Of a stretch of 64,000 nt of DNA, positions 18,987 to 28,195 are shown piece after piece (position 1 is the stretch's first letter; each line of letters opens with the position of its first letter). The stretch spans positions 744,001 through 808,000 of the forward strand of contig NZ_AP018722.1 of assembly GCF_004001325.1 (NCBI RefSeq). Direction: 5' to 3'. Both the position numbers and the translations under genes were made by a program. Origin of the DNA: Thiomicrorhabdus aquaedulcis. Lineage in GTDB: Bacteria; Pseudomonadota; Gammaproteobacteria; Thiomicrospirales; Thiomicrospiraceae. The notes under the pieces are model-generated. The model did no database searches. It saw nothing but the letters and a program-made list of their open reading frames with translations, and was not told the origin of the DNA.

Positions 18987-19145
18987 ATGGAACTGTCTTC
19001 TAAACTTAAAGAACAGCTTAAAAAAGCCGTCCGAGTATCCATGCGTATTGAAGGTTACTCTGAGAAGTCGTCACCTGAGCTCCAAAAACAAGCTAAGACC
19101 TTAATGGAGTTGTACGGTGTTAAAGTATCAATTCCAGCAAAGTAA
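18987..19145 (+). CDS. Fic antitoxin, VbhA-like inhibitory helix
   Basis: A 52-residue protein that precedes and overlaps a Fic gene. Near residue 18 it has SMRIEG, which matches the inhibitory motif (S/T)XXXE(G/N) of class I Fic antitoxins such as VbhA, whose glutamate blocks ATP placement in the Fic active site. GGAGG lies eight bases before the ATG, a strong site. The start codon of the toxin (GTG 19117) is inside this gene, 29 bases before its end, so translation of the two is probably coupled. Classification rests on the motif and on the neighbour. Confidence 0.78.
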   Translation: MELSSKLKEQLKKAVRVSMRIEGYSEKSSPELQKQAKTLMELYGVKVSIPAK

Positions 19146-19751
19146 CATCTACTATCCAAAAACAACCATTCCTAAAAACCGTCTTGAAATAACGGATTCA
19201 GCCCTACTCACTGAAATTGAAGCGGAGCTGTTAAATACCGCTTATACCGATTACACCCAATTTATCACCCCACAAACCGAATTTGATTTAGATTTTTTGT
19301 GGGTTTGCACCACAACACGTTTAATTCTCTTTACGACTGGGCAGGCTTCATTCGTACCGACAATATGAGTAAAGGCGGAAGCTTATTTTGCCAAGCGGCT
19401 TTTCTGCACAAAGAACTCAATAAATTGTTTAGTCAGCTAAAAGCAGAGCACTACCTTAAAGACGCAGCCAACACTTCGACACAAACCTTTGCGGAGCGCA
19501 TTGCACACTATCAATGTGAGCTGATTAGCCTGCATCCTTTTTATGAACTCAATGGCCGCATTACGCGTTTGTTCTTTGATTTAATTGCGCTTGTTAACGG
19601 CTATCAACCTATTGACTACGAATCGGCCTTAATGATTGATAAGCAGCCTAATGACTACATTCAGGCTTCTATTGAATGTGTACAGTTGGCCGATATGAAC
19701 TCCTTACTGAACATTATTTTGAACGGACTTCAAAAGCAAGAGGCTCTTTGA
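19117..19751 (+). CDS. Fic/DOC family AMPylating toxin (frameshifted as written)
   Basis: The Fic motif is HPFYELNGR, with the catalytic histidine, the phosphate-binding NGR and a leucine where most families have glycine; relatives with HPF-X-ELNGR are known to me. The protein should transfer AMP from ATP to a target protein. As written two overlapping frames meet at the T run 19293-19298; adding one T joins DFDLDF-type sequence to VGLHHNTFNSLYDWAGFIR and gives a 211-residue protein that matches small Fic toxins. The start GTG has GGAG seven bases upstream. Overlap with the antitoxin gene supports a toxin-antitoxin unit. Confidence 0.82.
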
Positions 19752-19862
19752 CAAAGAATATCCCCGTTATATTGCTGTCAATTTAATGCCCTCTCAAGAC
19801 ATTAAAAATTGACTCCTTGCGTAAAAAAGCGGTCTTTAGCATGGCTTAATTTAAATGAGTCT

Positions 19863-21146
19863 TTATGTACTAAGTTCTCTAAAGTTCAACTTCAAATAAC
19901 CGTCACTTACTTTTCTTGTTGCAAGAAGCGTATCACCACCATGTTTTGTAACTCTGAGATGACATTTTATCTTGTAGGGTTGTCGGGTATAGTTTATTTC
20001 AGATGACTTATTTGCCCTCACATAGGCTTCACCAGCACTCAACCTGTTCATCATTTCTGGTGTCAAACCTTTTAAAGCCGTATTAGCTTGTTGGATATGT
20101 TTTAGCCAGTTTGGTGAGTTAAATTTGTGTAAAAAAATAATCGATGATAACTCAATTAATGGAAGTGGCACGGAGAGCGGGTCTTGGCTCGCAATAATAA
20201 CACTTGTAGCCCGGTGTCTCATTTCACGTACTGCTTCAACTAACCCTGTCACCATGTCAGGGTTATCAATGTATTTATGACACTCGTCAAAAATTATAAT
20301 TTTATTAAAAGCCTGATTTTCAAATTTGGTTTCAGAAAACAGATTGAGTAGGACTACAAACAGGCCGAGTGCTTCGTCCTTTTCAATTAATTCATCCCGA
20401 ATATCAACAATAATTAGCCTTCCAGGTTTAAGCAATGAGCCTAAATCAAATTCATCGTCAATGTACTGCTCAGCGAAGTCCAAACGCATTTGAGCAAGTT
20501 CAATTGTTTTATCAGCCATTTCTGAATTACATATCTCTTCTCGGAGTATTTCTAATGTCAACTCATCACGGTAATAACGCATAATTTGGGTGAGCTGTCG
20601 AATATAGGCTGAATTATTTCCTACAGCGCCCATTAAAAACTTCCAATGACTTACATGTGGTTTTTTTGAAGAAAATTTTAATGGATATACATCTATTCCG
20701 GGATACTCAATTTTACGTTCATTGACTTTATCTTCACTAGTTAACATTACGACATCATTTAAACAGCTCGGCTCTGCTCCATAAATTGATCTTAATTTCT
20801 CAACTTGATCGGTATCCGTATTTGGATTAATCATTGAACAAAATTCAGGGCTATAGTTCTGCGTTGCACTGTAATGAAAAATTACCGAAGCCAAGGGCTG
20901 TACCAAATAATTAATTCCAGGAATTTGCATCTGTGCCATTTCTGAAATTGCGCCTAATGTATAACTTTTTCCTCCTCCTTGAACACCAAATAAACTAATT
21001 GTATTTGGATGGTTTAAGTCTAATACAACTTTGGTTCCTGCATTATCAGCAATGATTCCATATTGAGCTGAATATTCATTCGCACCAAGGATTACGGTAT
21101 CATCGACGCTAGATAAACTACTCTGAATTAATCGTCCGCGATAAAA
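19863..21146 (-). pseudogene. HerA-like P-loop ATPase, 5'-truncated
   Basis: The minus-strand frame is open from about 21146 down to a stop at 19863, with about 425 codons. Walker A reads GVQGGGKSYTL (near 20970), Walker B KIIIFDECHKYI, and a later IIASQDP block is the sensor-like motif of HerA and VirB4-type DNA-pumping ATPases. Full HerA-like defence ATPases have more N-terminal sequence; here the frame begins at a stop directly where a piece of hsdM abuts. It is therefore probably a truncated relic of a defence system. An internal methionine (20939) could allow translation, but the product would lack the Walker A. The exact subfamily is not clear. Confidence 0.7.
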
Positions 21147-21292
21147 TCAACTTAGATATTTTTTGGCTCAAAGATAAAGCACTAGAAGATTCTGGAAATC
21201 TTCCGTCACCAGAAGTTTTGGCCGCTGAAATTGTAGAACAGCTGGATGCGGCTTTGGAAGAGTTTAGATCTGCTGAGGCACTCTTAGGATAA
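21117..21292 (+). pseudogene. hsdM: Type I restriction methylase HsdM, C-terminal fragment
   Basis: The frame reads ELIVRDKINLDIFWLKDKAL then LPSPEVLAAEIVEQLDAALEEF and ends at a TAA. This is the well-conserved extreme C-terminus of HsdM N6-adenine methylases. Nothing upstream of it belongs to hsdM: the preceding sequence is the reversed HerA-like frame. It is the last trace of a type I restriction-modification locus. Confidence 0.8.
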
Positions 21293-21335
21293 TAAATTAT
21301 TATTTCTAATACACAGATAGTTTATCTGCCAGTTA

Positions 21336-21451
21336 AGACCTTTTACACGAGTAAGGTACAAAAGAAAAACGCGGAAAGATTTGCCTGATTTCAGTTTAAA
21401 ATGCAGGTGAGTTTTTACCTTTTTTTGTGCCTTTACCCTTGCAGAGTTCTT
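21336..21451. mobile_element. Degenerate MITE of the GAGACCTTTGCACGA family
   Basis: The left side reads AGACCTTTTACACGAGTAAG with a later GCCTGATTTCAG, close to the left part of the element at 30231. The right side (TTGTGCCTTTACCCTTGCAG) is a diverged version of its right end. It lies just after the hsdM fragment and marks the right edge of the island. Confidence 0.5.
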
Positions 21452-21470
21452 TTAAGATGGCCTTTTTAAT

Positions 21471-22571
21471 TTAGTCCATAAACGGATAGTCGTTGTAGCC
21501 TTTGGCGCCAGGTGTGTAAAAGGTGCTGGGGTCGGCTGGGTTGAGTGGTGCGCCGGCTTTAATGCGCTCGGGCAGGTCGGGGTTTGCCAAGTAGGGTACA
21601 CCAAAGGCCACGGCACTAAGCTGATTTTGGGCAATGGCCGTTTCGGCTTCTTGGGCGTTATAGCCCATATTTCCAATTAGGTTGCCGTGGTAATTTTGTT
21701 GTACAGCTGTCAAAATATCTTGTTTTTGCAGGCCTAAAAAGTCACTGCGCATTACGTGCAAATACGCTAAATTGAATTGGTTTAATTCGGTGCTTAACCA
21801 ACGTGTTAGCTCGATGGGCTGGCTGTCTTGCATGCTGTTAAAGCTGTTAACCGGTGATATTCTAAGTCCCACACGGTCACTGCCCCATACTTGGCAGACG
21901 ACGTCTAATACTTCTAACAATAAACGCGCTCGATTTGGAATGCTGCCGCCGTAGACATCGGTGCGCTGATTGCTGCCGTCGCGTAAAAATTGGTCTAATA
22001 AATAGCCGTTTGCGCCGTGAACTTCTACTCCGTCAAATCCAGCCGCCTGCGCGTTAAGGGCGGCTTGTTTAAATCCTTGAATAATGTCGGCAATCTCGTC
22101 AAGGGTTAAGGCTTTGGGCACGGTGTAGGGCAATTTGCCTTGTGGTGTGTGCACTTCGTCGTCGGTAATGGCCAGTGCACTGGCGCTTACTGGAACGTTA
22201 CCGTTGTTTAACGCGGGGTGACAGGCGCGCCCACCGTGCCAAATTTGTAAAAAAATTCGGCCGTCTTTGGCATGTACCGCATCGGTAACGGTTTTCCAGC
22301 CAGCAATTTGTGCGGCCGAATAAATTCCGGGCTCTTTATAAAACGCACTGCAGCCTTCCATAGCCATGGTGGCTTCGGCGATCAGCAGGCCGCTGCTGGC
22401 TCGTTGGGCGTAATGTTGAGCCATAAGCGCAGTAGGAATATGGTCTTGCTCGGTGCGTCCACGGGTTAAAGGCGCCATAAGAATGCGATTGGGCAGGGTA
22501 ATTGCCCCAAGCGTTAGCGGGGTAAATAGGTGCGGGTAGGCGTGCTGATTTTGCTGGGTGCTGTGGTTCAT
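21471..22571 (-). CDS. nemA: Old yellow enzyme family alkene reductase (NemA-like)
   Basis: A 366-residue flavin enzyme of the OYE family. It has the conserved start HLFTPLTLGAITLPNRILMAPLTRGR, the substrate-binding VEVHGANGYLLDQFLRDGSNQR with the His and Asn that hold ligands, and IGNMGYN in the FMN phosphate region. Such enzymes use NADPH to reduce activated alkenes, N-ethylmaleimide and nitro compounds. The length is normal and the frame is intact. The start ATG has only a weak AGAG site. It is a single-gene unit with a palindrome copy (22603) in front of it. The physiological substrate cannot be told from sequence. Confidence 0.9.
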   Translation of the reverse strand: MNHSTQQNQHAYPHLFTPLTLGAITLPNRILMAPLTRGRTEQDHIPTALMAQHYAQRASSGLLIAEATMAMEGCSAFYKEPGIYSAAQIAGWKTVTDAVHAKDGRIFLQIWHGGRACHPALNNGNVPVSASALAITDDEVHTPQGKLPYTVPKALTLDEIADIIQGFKQAALNAQAAGFDGVEVHGANGYLLDQFLRDGSNQRTDVYGGSIPNRARLLLEVLDVVCQVWGSDRVGLRISPVNSFNSMQDSQPIELTRWLSTELNQFNLAYLHVMRSDFLGLQKQDILTAVQQNYHGNLIGNMGYNAQEAETAIAQNQLSAVAFGVPYLANPDLPERIKAGAPLNPADPSTFYTPGAKGYNDYPFMD

Positions 22572-22602
22572 AACATCTCTTTTTTAGGGTTTTTTAATAG
22601 CG

Positions 22603-22614
22603 ACCAGGCCTGGT
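22603..22614. repeat. ACCAGGCCTGGT, intergenic
   Basis: Exact 12-bp copy between the starts and ends of the nemA-like gene and the ABC1 kinase gene. No T tract follows, so it is not by itself a clear terminator. Confidence 0.9.
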
Positions 22615-22693
22615 AAGACGCTGGATGAGTGAATTTAAGTGAAAGTTATTCAAAAGATTATTGAAACGTTCGTTCTAAAGGTCGTTCAAAAGG

Positions 22694-24025
22694 TCATTCG
22701 TTAATGTCTTGGGTCACATTTTTAAACAGTTGATACACATTAATACGTGCCTTAAGTTTGCTGGCCAACAAATAAAGGCCACCGAGTTTGCGATGAAAAA
22801 ACAGCGCATCGGCCGGCGGGGTATGCCAATAATCTTGTTCTAGGCTTAAGGCCATGCCTTTGGTTTTAATGCGACTGGCTAAGTCGGATTGGGCAAAGTC
22901 GTATTCGCCATCATACTGTAACGGCTCACAGGCCTGGTAAAACAACTCGAGTACGGCGGTTTTTTGTTGGGGTAAGATATGCTCGCTAAAAAAGCCAATT
23001 TGTTGGGCGGCGGCCAAAATATCATCAAGCTGATGATTTTGTGCTCCGCGCATTAATTTTAAATACCCATTGGCGATTAAATCGCTGTAATGACGGGTTG
23101 CCCCAAAGTCCAGCAGGACAATGCGTTGGGTGGCTGGGTTAAATTGATAATTGGCAAAGTTAGGATCGGTTTGCACCAGTTTAAAGACAAACATCTCTTT
23201 AAAGAGCAGTTCAAACAATGTGCTCATAATAAAATCACGTTCGGCTTGTGGGGCATTTTCGCGTGATTCAATGGCGACACCCTCAACAAAATCCATGGCT
23301 AAAATGCAGTCACAGCTTAAGTCGGCATGCACTTTGGGCAGGGTAAAGCGCGCATCGTTGTTTAAATGTGTTCTGTAAAGATTTAAACAGTCGGCTTCGT
23401 AATGGTAGTCGGCTTCGGCGTGCAGTTGGCGTTTGGCTTCTTCTAAAATGGGTTGCAGGTTGACTTCTTTAGGAATCAAGCGCGACAGCCGTAATAAACT
23501 GGCTAAATTATCAATGTCGCTGTCAATGCTGGTTTTAATACCCGGGTATTGAATTTTTAACGCCAAATGACGCCCATCAAGAGTGTGCGCTTGGTGCACT
23601 TGGCCGATGGACGCGGCGGCCACAGGGTAAAACGAAAATTGGGTAAATTGTGCTTGCCAATCGACTCCCCAGGCCTGGTCTAATTGCCCCATTAATTGGT
23701 TCAACGGCATAGACTTGGCTTCAGAGCGCAGTTTGGACAAAATAAGGGCAAGTTCTTCAGGAATGAGATCGCCCGCGTCCATAGACAACAGTTGCCCAAC
23801 TTTCATGGCGGCACCGCGCAATTGGGCTAGATGGTCGGCCAAGCGATGAGCATTTTGCGGGGTGAGCAACAATTCTTTAGAACTTGGACGCTGCCCTTGC
23901 AACCACTGTTTACTGCCTTGTGCCAACATGCTGGCGGCAACACCACCCACCAATTGTCCCATTTTAGATAGGCGACCTAAACGGCTTTTGGGAATGTTGG
24001 CACTTTGAATCGGTGGTTTGTTCAT
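22694..24025 (-). CDS. ABC1/UbiB-family atypical kinase
   Basis: A 443-residue member of the ABC1 (ADCK/UbiB/AarF) protein-kinase-like family. The family motif AAMKVGQLLSMDAG (KXGQ) is near residue 75, the alanine-rich loop appears as VAAASIGQVHQA, and the metal-binding LLDFGATRHY is in the C-lobe. Some members support ubiquinone synthesis, but the stand-alone type without a ubi neighbourhood has no settled role. There is no C-terminal pair of membrane helices as in UbiB. The frame opens at a TTG at 24061, but the ATG at 24025 has GGA seven bases before it and is preferred. Confidence 0.87.
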   Translation of the reverse strand: MNKPPIQSANIPKSRLGRLSKMGQLVGGVAASMLAQGSKQWLQGQRPSSKELLLTPQNAHRLADHLAQLRGAAMKVGQLLSMDAGDLIPEELALILSKLRSEAKSMPLNQLMGQLDQAWGVDWQAQFTQFSFYPVAAASIGQVHQAHTLDGRHLALKIQYPGIKTSIDSDIDNLASLLRLSRLIPKEVNLQPILEEAKRQLHAEADYHYEADCLNLYRTHLNNDARFTLPKVHADLSCDCILAMDFVEGVAIESRENAPQAERDFIMSTLFELLFKEMFVFKLVQTDPNFANYQFNPATQRIVLLDFGATRHYSDLIANGYLKLMRGAQNHQLDDILAAAQQIGFFSEHILPQQKTAVLELFYQACEPLQYDGEYDFAQSDLASRIKTKGMALSLEQDYWHTPPADALFFHRKLGGLYLLASKLKARINVYQLFKNVTQDINE

Positions 24026-24149
24026 GAAGATTCCAAATAAAAAAGCCAAGAGATTGTACAATGAATGCAGTTTAATTATACGTTATGCACAGTTATTGTA
24101 TAGTATTTTGAGTCATCCGACATTTTAAGACGTTTTAAGGAGTTTCATT

Positions 24150-24812
24150 GTGACCACTGACCGTCCAGCCATTAATATGGATTTTACCCAACGTGTCTGG
24201 GTAGACACGCACGCGATGGAGTGGCAAGGCAGTCGCGCCGATGGAGTGTTGCGTAAACCTCTAGAGCGTGAGTTTACCGAGCACGGTCGCACCACCAGTA
24301 TTGTGCAGTTTATGCCAGGGGCGGCGTTTCCTAAGCATACGCATCCGTTGGGCGAAGAAATTTTGGTGCTCGATGGCGTGTTTTCGGACGAACGCGGCGA
24401 TTATCCCGCCGGAACCTACCTTCGCAATCCACCCAATTCTAGCCATGCGCCGTTTTCAAAAGAGGGTTGCGTCTTGTTTGTAAAGTTAGACCAGTTTGAC
24501 CCATTAGACTTGGATACGGTGGTGTTGCCAACGCACCAAATGCCCATGCAACCAGGCCTGGGTGGTTTAAAGGTGTTGCCATTGCATCACTATGGCACAG
24601 AAAGTTGTGCGTTGGTGTTTTGGCCAAAAGGTGAGCGCTTTCAAGCCCACAAACATTGGGGTGGCGAAGAGATATTGGTGCTAAGTGGCACGTTTAAAGA
24701 CGAGCACGGAGCCTATCCAACCGGCAGTTGGCTGCGCAGCCCACATTTGAGCGAGCATTTTCCGTATGCCGACGAAGAAACGCTTATTTATGTGAAAACG
24801 GGTCATTTGTAA
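24150..24812 (+). CDS. Double-cupin protein, ChrR-like
   Basis: A 220-residue protein with two cupin barrels. The first has KHTHPLGEEILVLDGVFSDE and the second AHKHWGGEEILVLSGTFKDE; both have the His-X-His and Glu that bind a metal, and both continue with GXYPXGXXLRXP as in the cupin domain of the anti-sigma factor ChrR. The zinc-binding anti-sigma part of ChrR is missing, so a role as anti-sigma factor is not supported. It starts at a GTG with a strong AAGGAG site. It stands alone between an ABC1 kinase and rhlE, both on the other strand. Confidence 0.85.
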   Translation: MTTDRPAINMDFTQRVWVDTHAMEWQGSRADGVLRKPLEREFTEHGRTTSIVQFMPGAAFPKHTHPLGEEILVLDGVFSDERGDYPAGTYLRNPPNSSHAPFSKEGCVLFVKLDQFDPLDLDTVVLPTHQMPMQPGLGGLKVLPLHHYGTESCALVFWPKGERFQAHKHWGGEEILVLSGTFKDEHGAYPTGSWLRSPHLSEHFPYADEETLIYVKTGHL

Positions 24813-24837
24813 TGCGTGTTTTTAATGCGCTACTTTG

Positions 24838-24849
24838 ACCAGGCCTGGT
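24838..24849. repeat. ACCAGGCCTGGT between convergent genes
   Basis: Exact copy in the 46-base gap between the cupin gene stop and the rhlE stop, flanked on the right by TTGTTTT. It may serve as a short terminator stem for the cupin gene. Confidence 0.85.
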
Positions 24850-24858
24850 TGTTTTAAG

Positions 24859-26064
24859 TTAGTACGATCGACGGGGGTGATAGTTTAAAACAGACACCGG
24901 CACCGTTTTTTTCACGGTAAAGCCATCTATTTCTTTACGCTCAATAAGATGCCCTAACAAGCTTTCGATGGCACATAAGTTTTTAAAGTCGTCTTTAGAC
25001 ACAAATGAGATGGCTTCTCCTGACGCACCGGCACGTCCTGTGCGGCCAATTCTATGTATATAATCTTCGCTTGGAAACGGCAAATCGTAATTGACCACAC
25101 GAGCAAGTTGCTGAATGTCAATGCCGCGCGCCGCAATGCCTGTGGCCACTAAAAAGCGCAATGTACCGGCTTTAAAGTCGGCCAATATTTGCTCTCTTAT
25201 AGCTTGGCTGCGCCCACTGTGAATGCAGTCGGCTGCAATGCCGCGTTTTTCAAGCTGAGCGACTAATTTGGCGGCCGAGTGTTTTTTCTCAACAAAAATC
25301 AACGCCTGATTCCACTGATTTTGCACAATAAGATGACTTAATAAGGCTGATTTATTGTCTTTGTCGACCGTGATTAACCATTGCTTTATTTTAGGAGCCG
25401 TTTTTTTGTGTGCGGTTATTGAGATTTCTGCGGCATCATCGTATACGGTATCGGCCAAATAGCGCACTTCGTCGGTCAGCGTGGCGGAAAACAGTAGACT
25501 TTGGCGAGCCCCAGGCAGGCGGTCGATTATTTTGTTAATGTCGTCAATAAAGCCCATGTCGAGCATTCGGTCGGCTTCGTCTAACACCAAGGTTTCTAAA
25601 TCGTCAAAATACAACGCGCGTTGATAGGCCAAATCCAGCAGACGGCCAGGGGTCGCTACTAAAATATCAATGCCGTCGAGCAAACGCTTTTTTTGCGGTT
25701 CTAAGTCTGTACCGCCGTAAACTGCCAGCGAGCTTATGGGCAGATACTTAGCGCACTGAGTAATGTTGGCCGCAATTTGCACCGCCAGTTCACGGGTAGG
25801 GGTAAGGATTAGGGTGCGAATGGACTTACTGCGCAATTGGCTTGATGGGTTTTGTGCGTCAAGTTGGGTTGCGTGAATTTTTTCTAAAATAGGCAATACA
25901 AAACTGGCGGTTTTACCTGTACCAGTTTGCGCGGCAGCCATGAGATCTTTGCCCGATAAAATAATAGGAATGGCTTGTTTTTGAATGTCGGTAGGCGTTT
26001 TGTAACCAATGTCTGACAGTGCTTGCAATATGGGTTGGCTTAATCCGAGTTTTGAAAATGGCAT
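24859..26064 (-). CDS. rhlE: DEAD-box ATP-dependent RNA helicase RhlE
   Basis: A 401-residue DEAD-box helicase. The Q motif region (FSKLGLSQPILQAL ... PTDIQKQAIP), Walker A AAQTGTGKTA, PTRELAVQI, VLDEADRMLDMGF, FSATLTDEV and HRIGRTGRAG are all present in order. The short C-terminal tail lacks the basic extension of longer RhlE proteins. The class remodels RNA in ribosome assembly and RNA turnover. The assignment to RhlE over other DEAD-box members rests on overall sequence flavour (VLPILEKI, TPGRLLDL). Upstream of its start is a 314-base non-coding stretch. Confidence 0.88.
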   Translation of the reverse strand: MPFSKLGLSQPILQALSDIGYKTPTDIQKQAIPIILSGKDLMAAAQTGTGKTASFVLPILEKIHATQLDAQNPSSQLRSKSIRTLILTPTRELAVQIAANITQCAKYLPISSLAVYGGTDLEPQKKRLLDGIDILVATPGRLLDLAYQRALYFDDLETLVLDEADRMLDMGFIDDINKIIDRLPGARQSLLFSATLTDEVRYLADTVYDDAAEISITAHKKTAPKIKQWLITVDKDNKSALLSHLIVQNQWNQALIFVEKKHSAAKLVAQLEKRGIAADCIHSGRSQAIREQILADFKAGTLRFLVATGIAARGIDIQQLARVVNYDLPFPSEDYIHRIGRTGRAGASGEAISFVSKDDFKNLCAIESLLGHLIERKEIDGFTVKKTVPVSVLNYHPRRSY

Positions 26065-26378
26065 AAAACACCTTTAAAAGTAATAAGCGCACCAGTAGAG
26101 CGCAAAATGGCATTATAGAGACTTAATGCAAAATAAAGCGTAAAAACGCACAACGAGGTGCTCGAGTGTTGTAAACAAAGAGCCTTTTTTTTGAGACGCA
26201 GAACTTGGCGATTAGCCAACCATTCACTTGTGCAAACAATCTTTTAAGATGCTTTTTAGCTTAAAGAGTTTATTATTTTTATGGTTATTAATGGTTGTTT
26301 AATGTTTATGCCTCACAAAAAAGCCCAATTTGTTTTGGGCTTTTTTGTAGGTCACTTTAAATTGCAAAGGTCTCTAAA
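26065..26378. other. Non-coding stretch between rhlE and trpS
   Basis: It holds the rhlE leader on the minus strand, the trpS terminator (26315-26348), and an 11-bp match GCAAAGGTCTC (26364-26374) to the end of the window's MITE family. A weakly similar segment around 26205-26235 (TTAGCCAACCATTCAC) may be the interior of the same worn-out copy. I see no gene in it. Confidence 0.55.
26315..26348 (-). terminator. Rho-independent terminator of trpS
   Basis: ACAAAAAAGCCCAA, a six-base loop and TTGGGCTTTTTTGT. The arms are A/T-flanked on both sides so it could work in both directions; trpS ends 30 bases away. Confidence 0.88.
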
Positions 26379-27416
26379 TTAAGGCAAAACAAAGCCGATG
26401 GTTTCATGAACTTGCTTTAAGGTTTTTTGCGCTTGGATGCGTGCGGTGGCGGCACCTTGTTTTAATACGTCGCGCAAAAAGGTTTCGTCTTGGCGAATTT
26501 GGTAAAAACGCGTTTGCATGGGTTCTAGATAATTTACCACCAGTTCGCCCAGTTCGGCTTTTAAGTGGCCGTACATTTTGCCTTCAAACTGTTTAACCAC
26601 CGCATCAATCGGCTGGCCGCTAATGACCGAATAAATGGTTAACAAGTTGGCCAGGCCTGGTTTGTTTTCTAAATCGTATTCGATTTGCGTGCCAGAGTCG
26701 GTTTGGGCTTTTTTAAATTTGGTCAGAATGGTTTTTGGGTCGTCCAACAGGCCAATAAAGTTGTTTTTATTGCTGTCCGATTTGGACATTTTGCTAAGTG
26801 GGTCTTGCAGGCTCATAATGCGACCGCCCGATGTGGTGGGGGCAATAAACGGTTCGGGAATTTTGAAGACTTCTTTGCCAAAGCGGTTGTTGTAGCGATG
26901 CGCTAAATCGCGGGTGAGTTCTAAATGTTGTTTTTGGTCGGCTCCTACGGGCACCATTTGAGTTTGATACAACAAAATGTCGGCGGCCATAAGCACGGGG
27001 TAGTCAAACAGACCCACGTTGATGTTTTGTTCGCGTTGTTCGTGCTTTTGCGATTTGTCTTTAAATTGCGTCATGCGGCTAAGTTCGCCCATGTAGGTTG
27101 AGCAATTTAAAATCCAGGCCAGTTCAGAGTGCTCGGGAACGTGCGATTGAATAAATACCGTGCTTTTGGCCGGATCAATGCCGGCGGCTAAGTACAAAGC
27201 GACAAAGTCTAGGCTGCGTTTTAGCAGGTCTGCGGGTTTTTGTTCGACCGTGATGGCGTGCATGTTAACCAGTGAAAACAAGCAGTTGTAGTCGTCTTGC
27301 ATGGTAACCCAGTTTTTGATTGAACCGATGTAGTTGCCAATCATTAAATCGCCAGAGGGCTGAATGCCACTAAAAAGCGTGGGTTTGTTGGCGTTGGAAG
27401 TGGTGTGAGGGTGCAT
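26379..27416 (-). CDS. trpS: Tryptophan--tRNA ligase
   Basis: A class I synthetase that charges tRNA-Trp. The HIGH-like signature is in [18 protein letters not shown], and the KMSKS loop reads [12 protein letters not shown], both intact. Homology begins at about the ATG at 27416, giving 345 residues; the open frame extends to an ATG at 27473 with a 19-residue tail that looks non-homologous. A near-copy of the palindrome (26651) lies in the coding sequence. Neighbouring genes are on the same strand but well separated. Confidence 0.95.
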   Translation of the reverse strand: MHPHTTSNANKPTLFSGIQPSGDLMIGNYIGSIKNWVTMQDDYNCLFSLVNMHAITVEQKPADLLKRSLDFVALYLAAGIDPAKSTVFIQSHVPEHSELAWILNCSTYMGELSRMTQFKDKSQKHEQREQNINVGLFDYPVLMAADILLYQTQMVPVGADQKQHLELTRDLAHRYNNRFGKEVFKIPEPFIAPTTSGGRIMSLQDPLSKMSKSDSNKNNFIGLLDDPKTILTKFKKAQTDSGTQIEYDLENKPGLANLLTIYSVISGQPIDAVVKQFEGKMYGHLKAELGELVVNYLEPMQTRFYQIRQDETFLRDVLKQGAATARIQAQKTLKQVHETIGFVLP

Positions 27417-27513
27417 AGTAGGTTCTTTGTTGGTTCTTTGTGAGTTAATAATGAATGGGCCGTATTTTCGCATTTTTGCTTTTGAATAACCAGTTTGGCC
27501 TGCGCCTGCTTAG

Positions 27514-27969
27514 TTAAAATACGCCGGGAATTAGCCGTTTGGTCTTTTGTTGATACAACGCGTAAAACGGTAGTTGTTCTTTCAGTAGGCGTTCTTCGTA
27601 GCTGAGTTTAATCACCAACGCTAAAGTAAGTGTGGCATAGATTGCATAAGTAATGAGTGAGTTGTGCTCAATCACCATGACGCTAAAAAACAGCAAAATA
27701 GAGGCGTACATAGGATGGCGTATTTTGCTGTAAGGCCCGGTTGTGACCAATTCAATGTCGGGCATGGGGTCGGGCACAATATTAAAGTGGCCTAAATGCA
27801 TGGTTTTTATGGCCCACAACCCTAACACAATCGCGCTGAACTGAGCAATCAACGCTATTACGCTAAATTGCCAAGGTAAATTCAACAGTAATAGAGCAAT
27901 TAAAGTAAATTGCGCGGCCACTAAGCCAAAAGACAGGCTAGGGTGTTTAAGGGTTTGGTTAGATGGCAT
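27514..27969 (-). CDS. Isoprenylcysteine carboxyl methyltransferase-like membrane protein
   Basis: A 151-residue integral membrane protein with four to five hydrophobic segments. The C-terminal half has LVTTGPYSKIRHPMYAS and a later YEERLLKEQLPFYALYQQKTKRLIPGVF, the conserved blocks of the ICMT/PEMT methyltransferase superfamily that bind S-adenosylmethionine at the membrane face. Bacterial members act on varied small or lipid substrates and the substrate is not known here. Intact, with its own ATG start. Located upstream of trpS in the same direction. Confidence 0.85.
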   Translation of the reverse strand: MPSNQTLKHPSLSFGLVAAQFTLIALLLLNLPWQFSVIALIAQFSAIVLGLWAIKTMHLGHFNIVPDPMPDIELVTTGPYSKIRHPMYASILLFFSVMVIEHNSLITYAIYATLTLALVIKLSYEERLLKEQLPFYALYQQKTKRLIPGVF

Positions 27970-28195
27970 GGGAGACTCTTTTGAGTACGTGAATGAAATT
28001 TAATTGTACTCGAGTGGTGAATGTTGAGGGATTAATGTGCTTTAAAAACACCTTAAAAACACCTTAAAAGCGCCCTAAAAGGCAATGCCCGTGCAAATAG
28101 CTGTTTAGATTGTTGGTATACTGAGTCAAAGACTTTAAAAAACTCGTAAAAGCGGCTAGAATGCAACTCTATTTTTGGCAAACCAATGGCATTCT

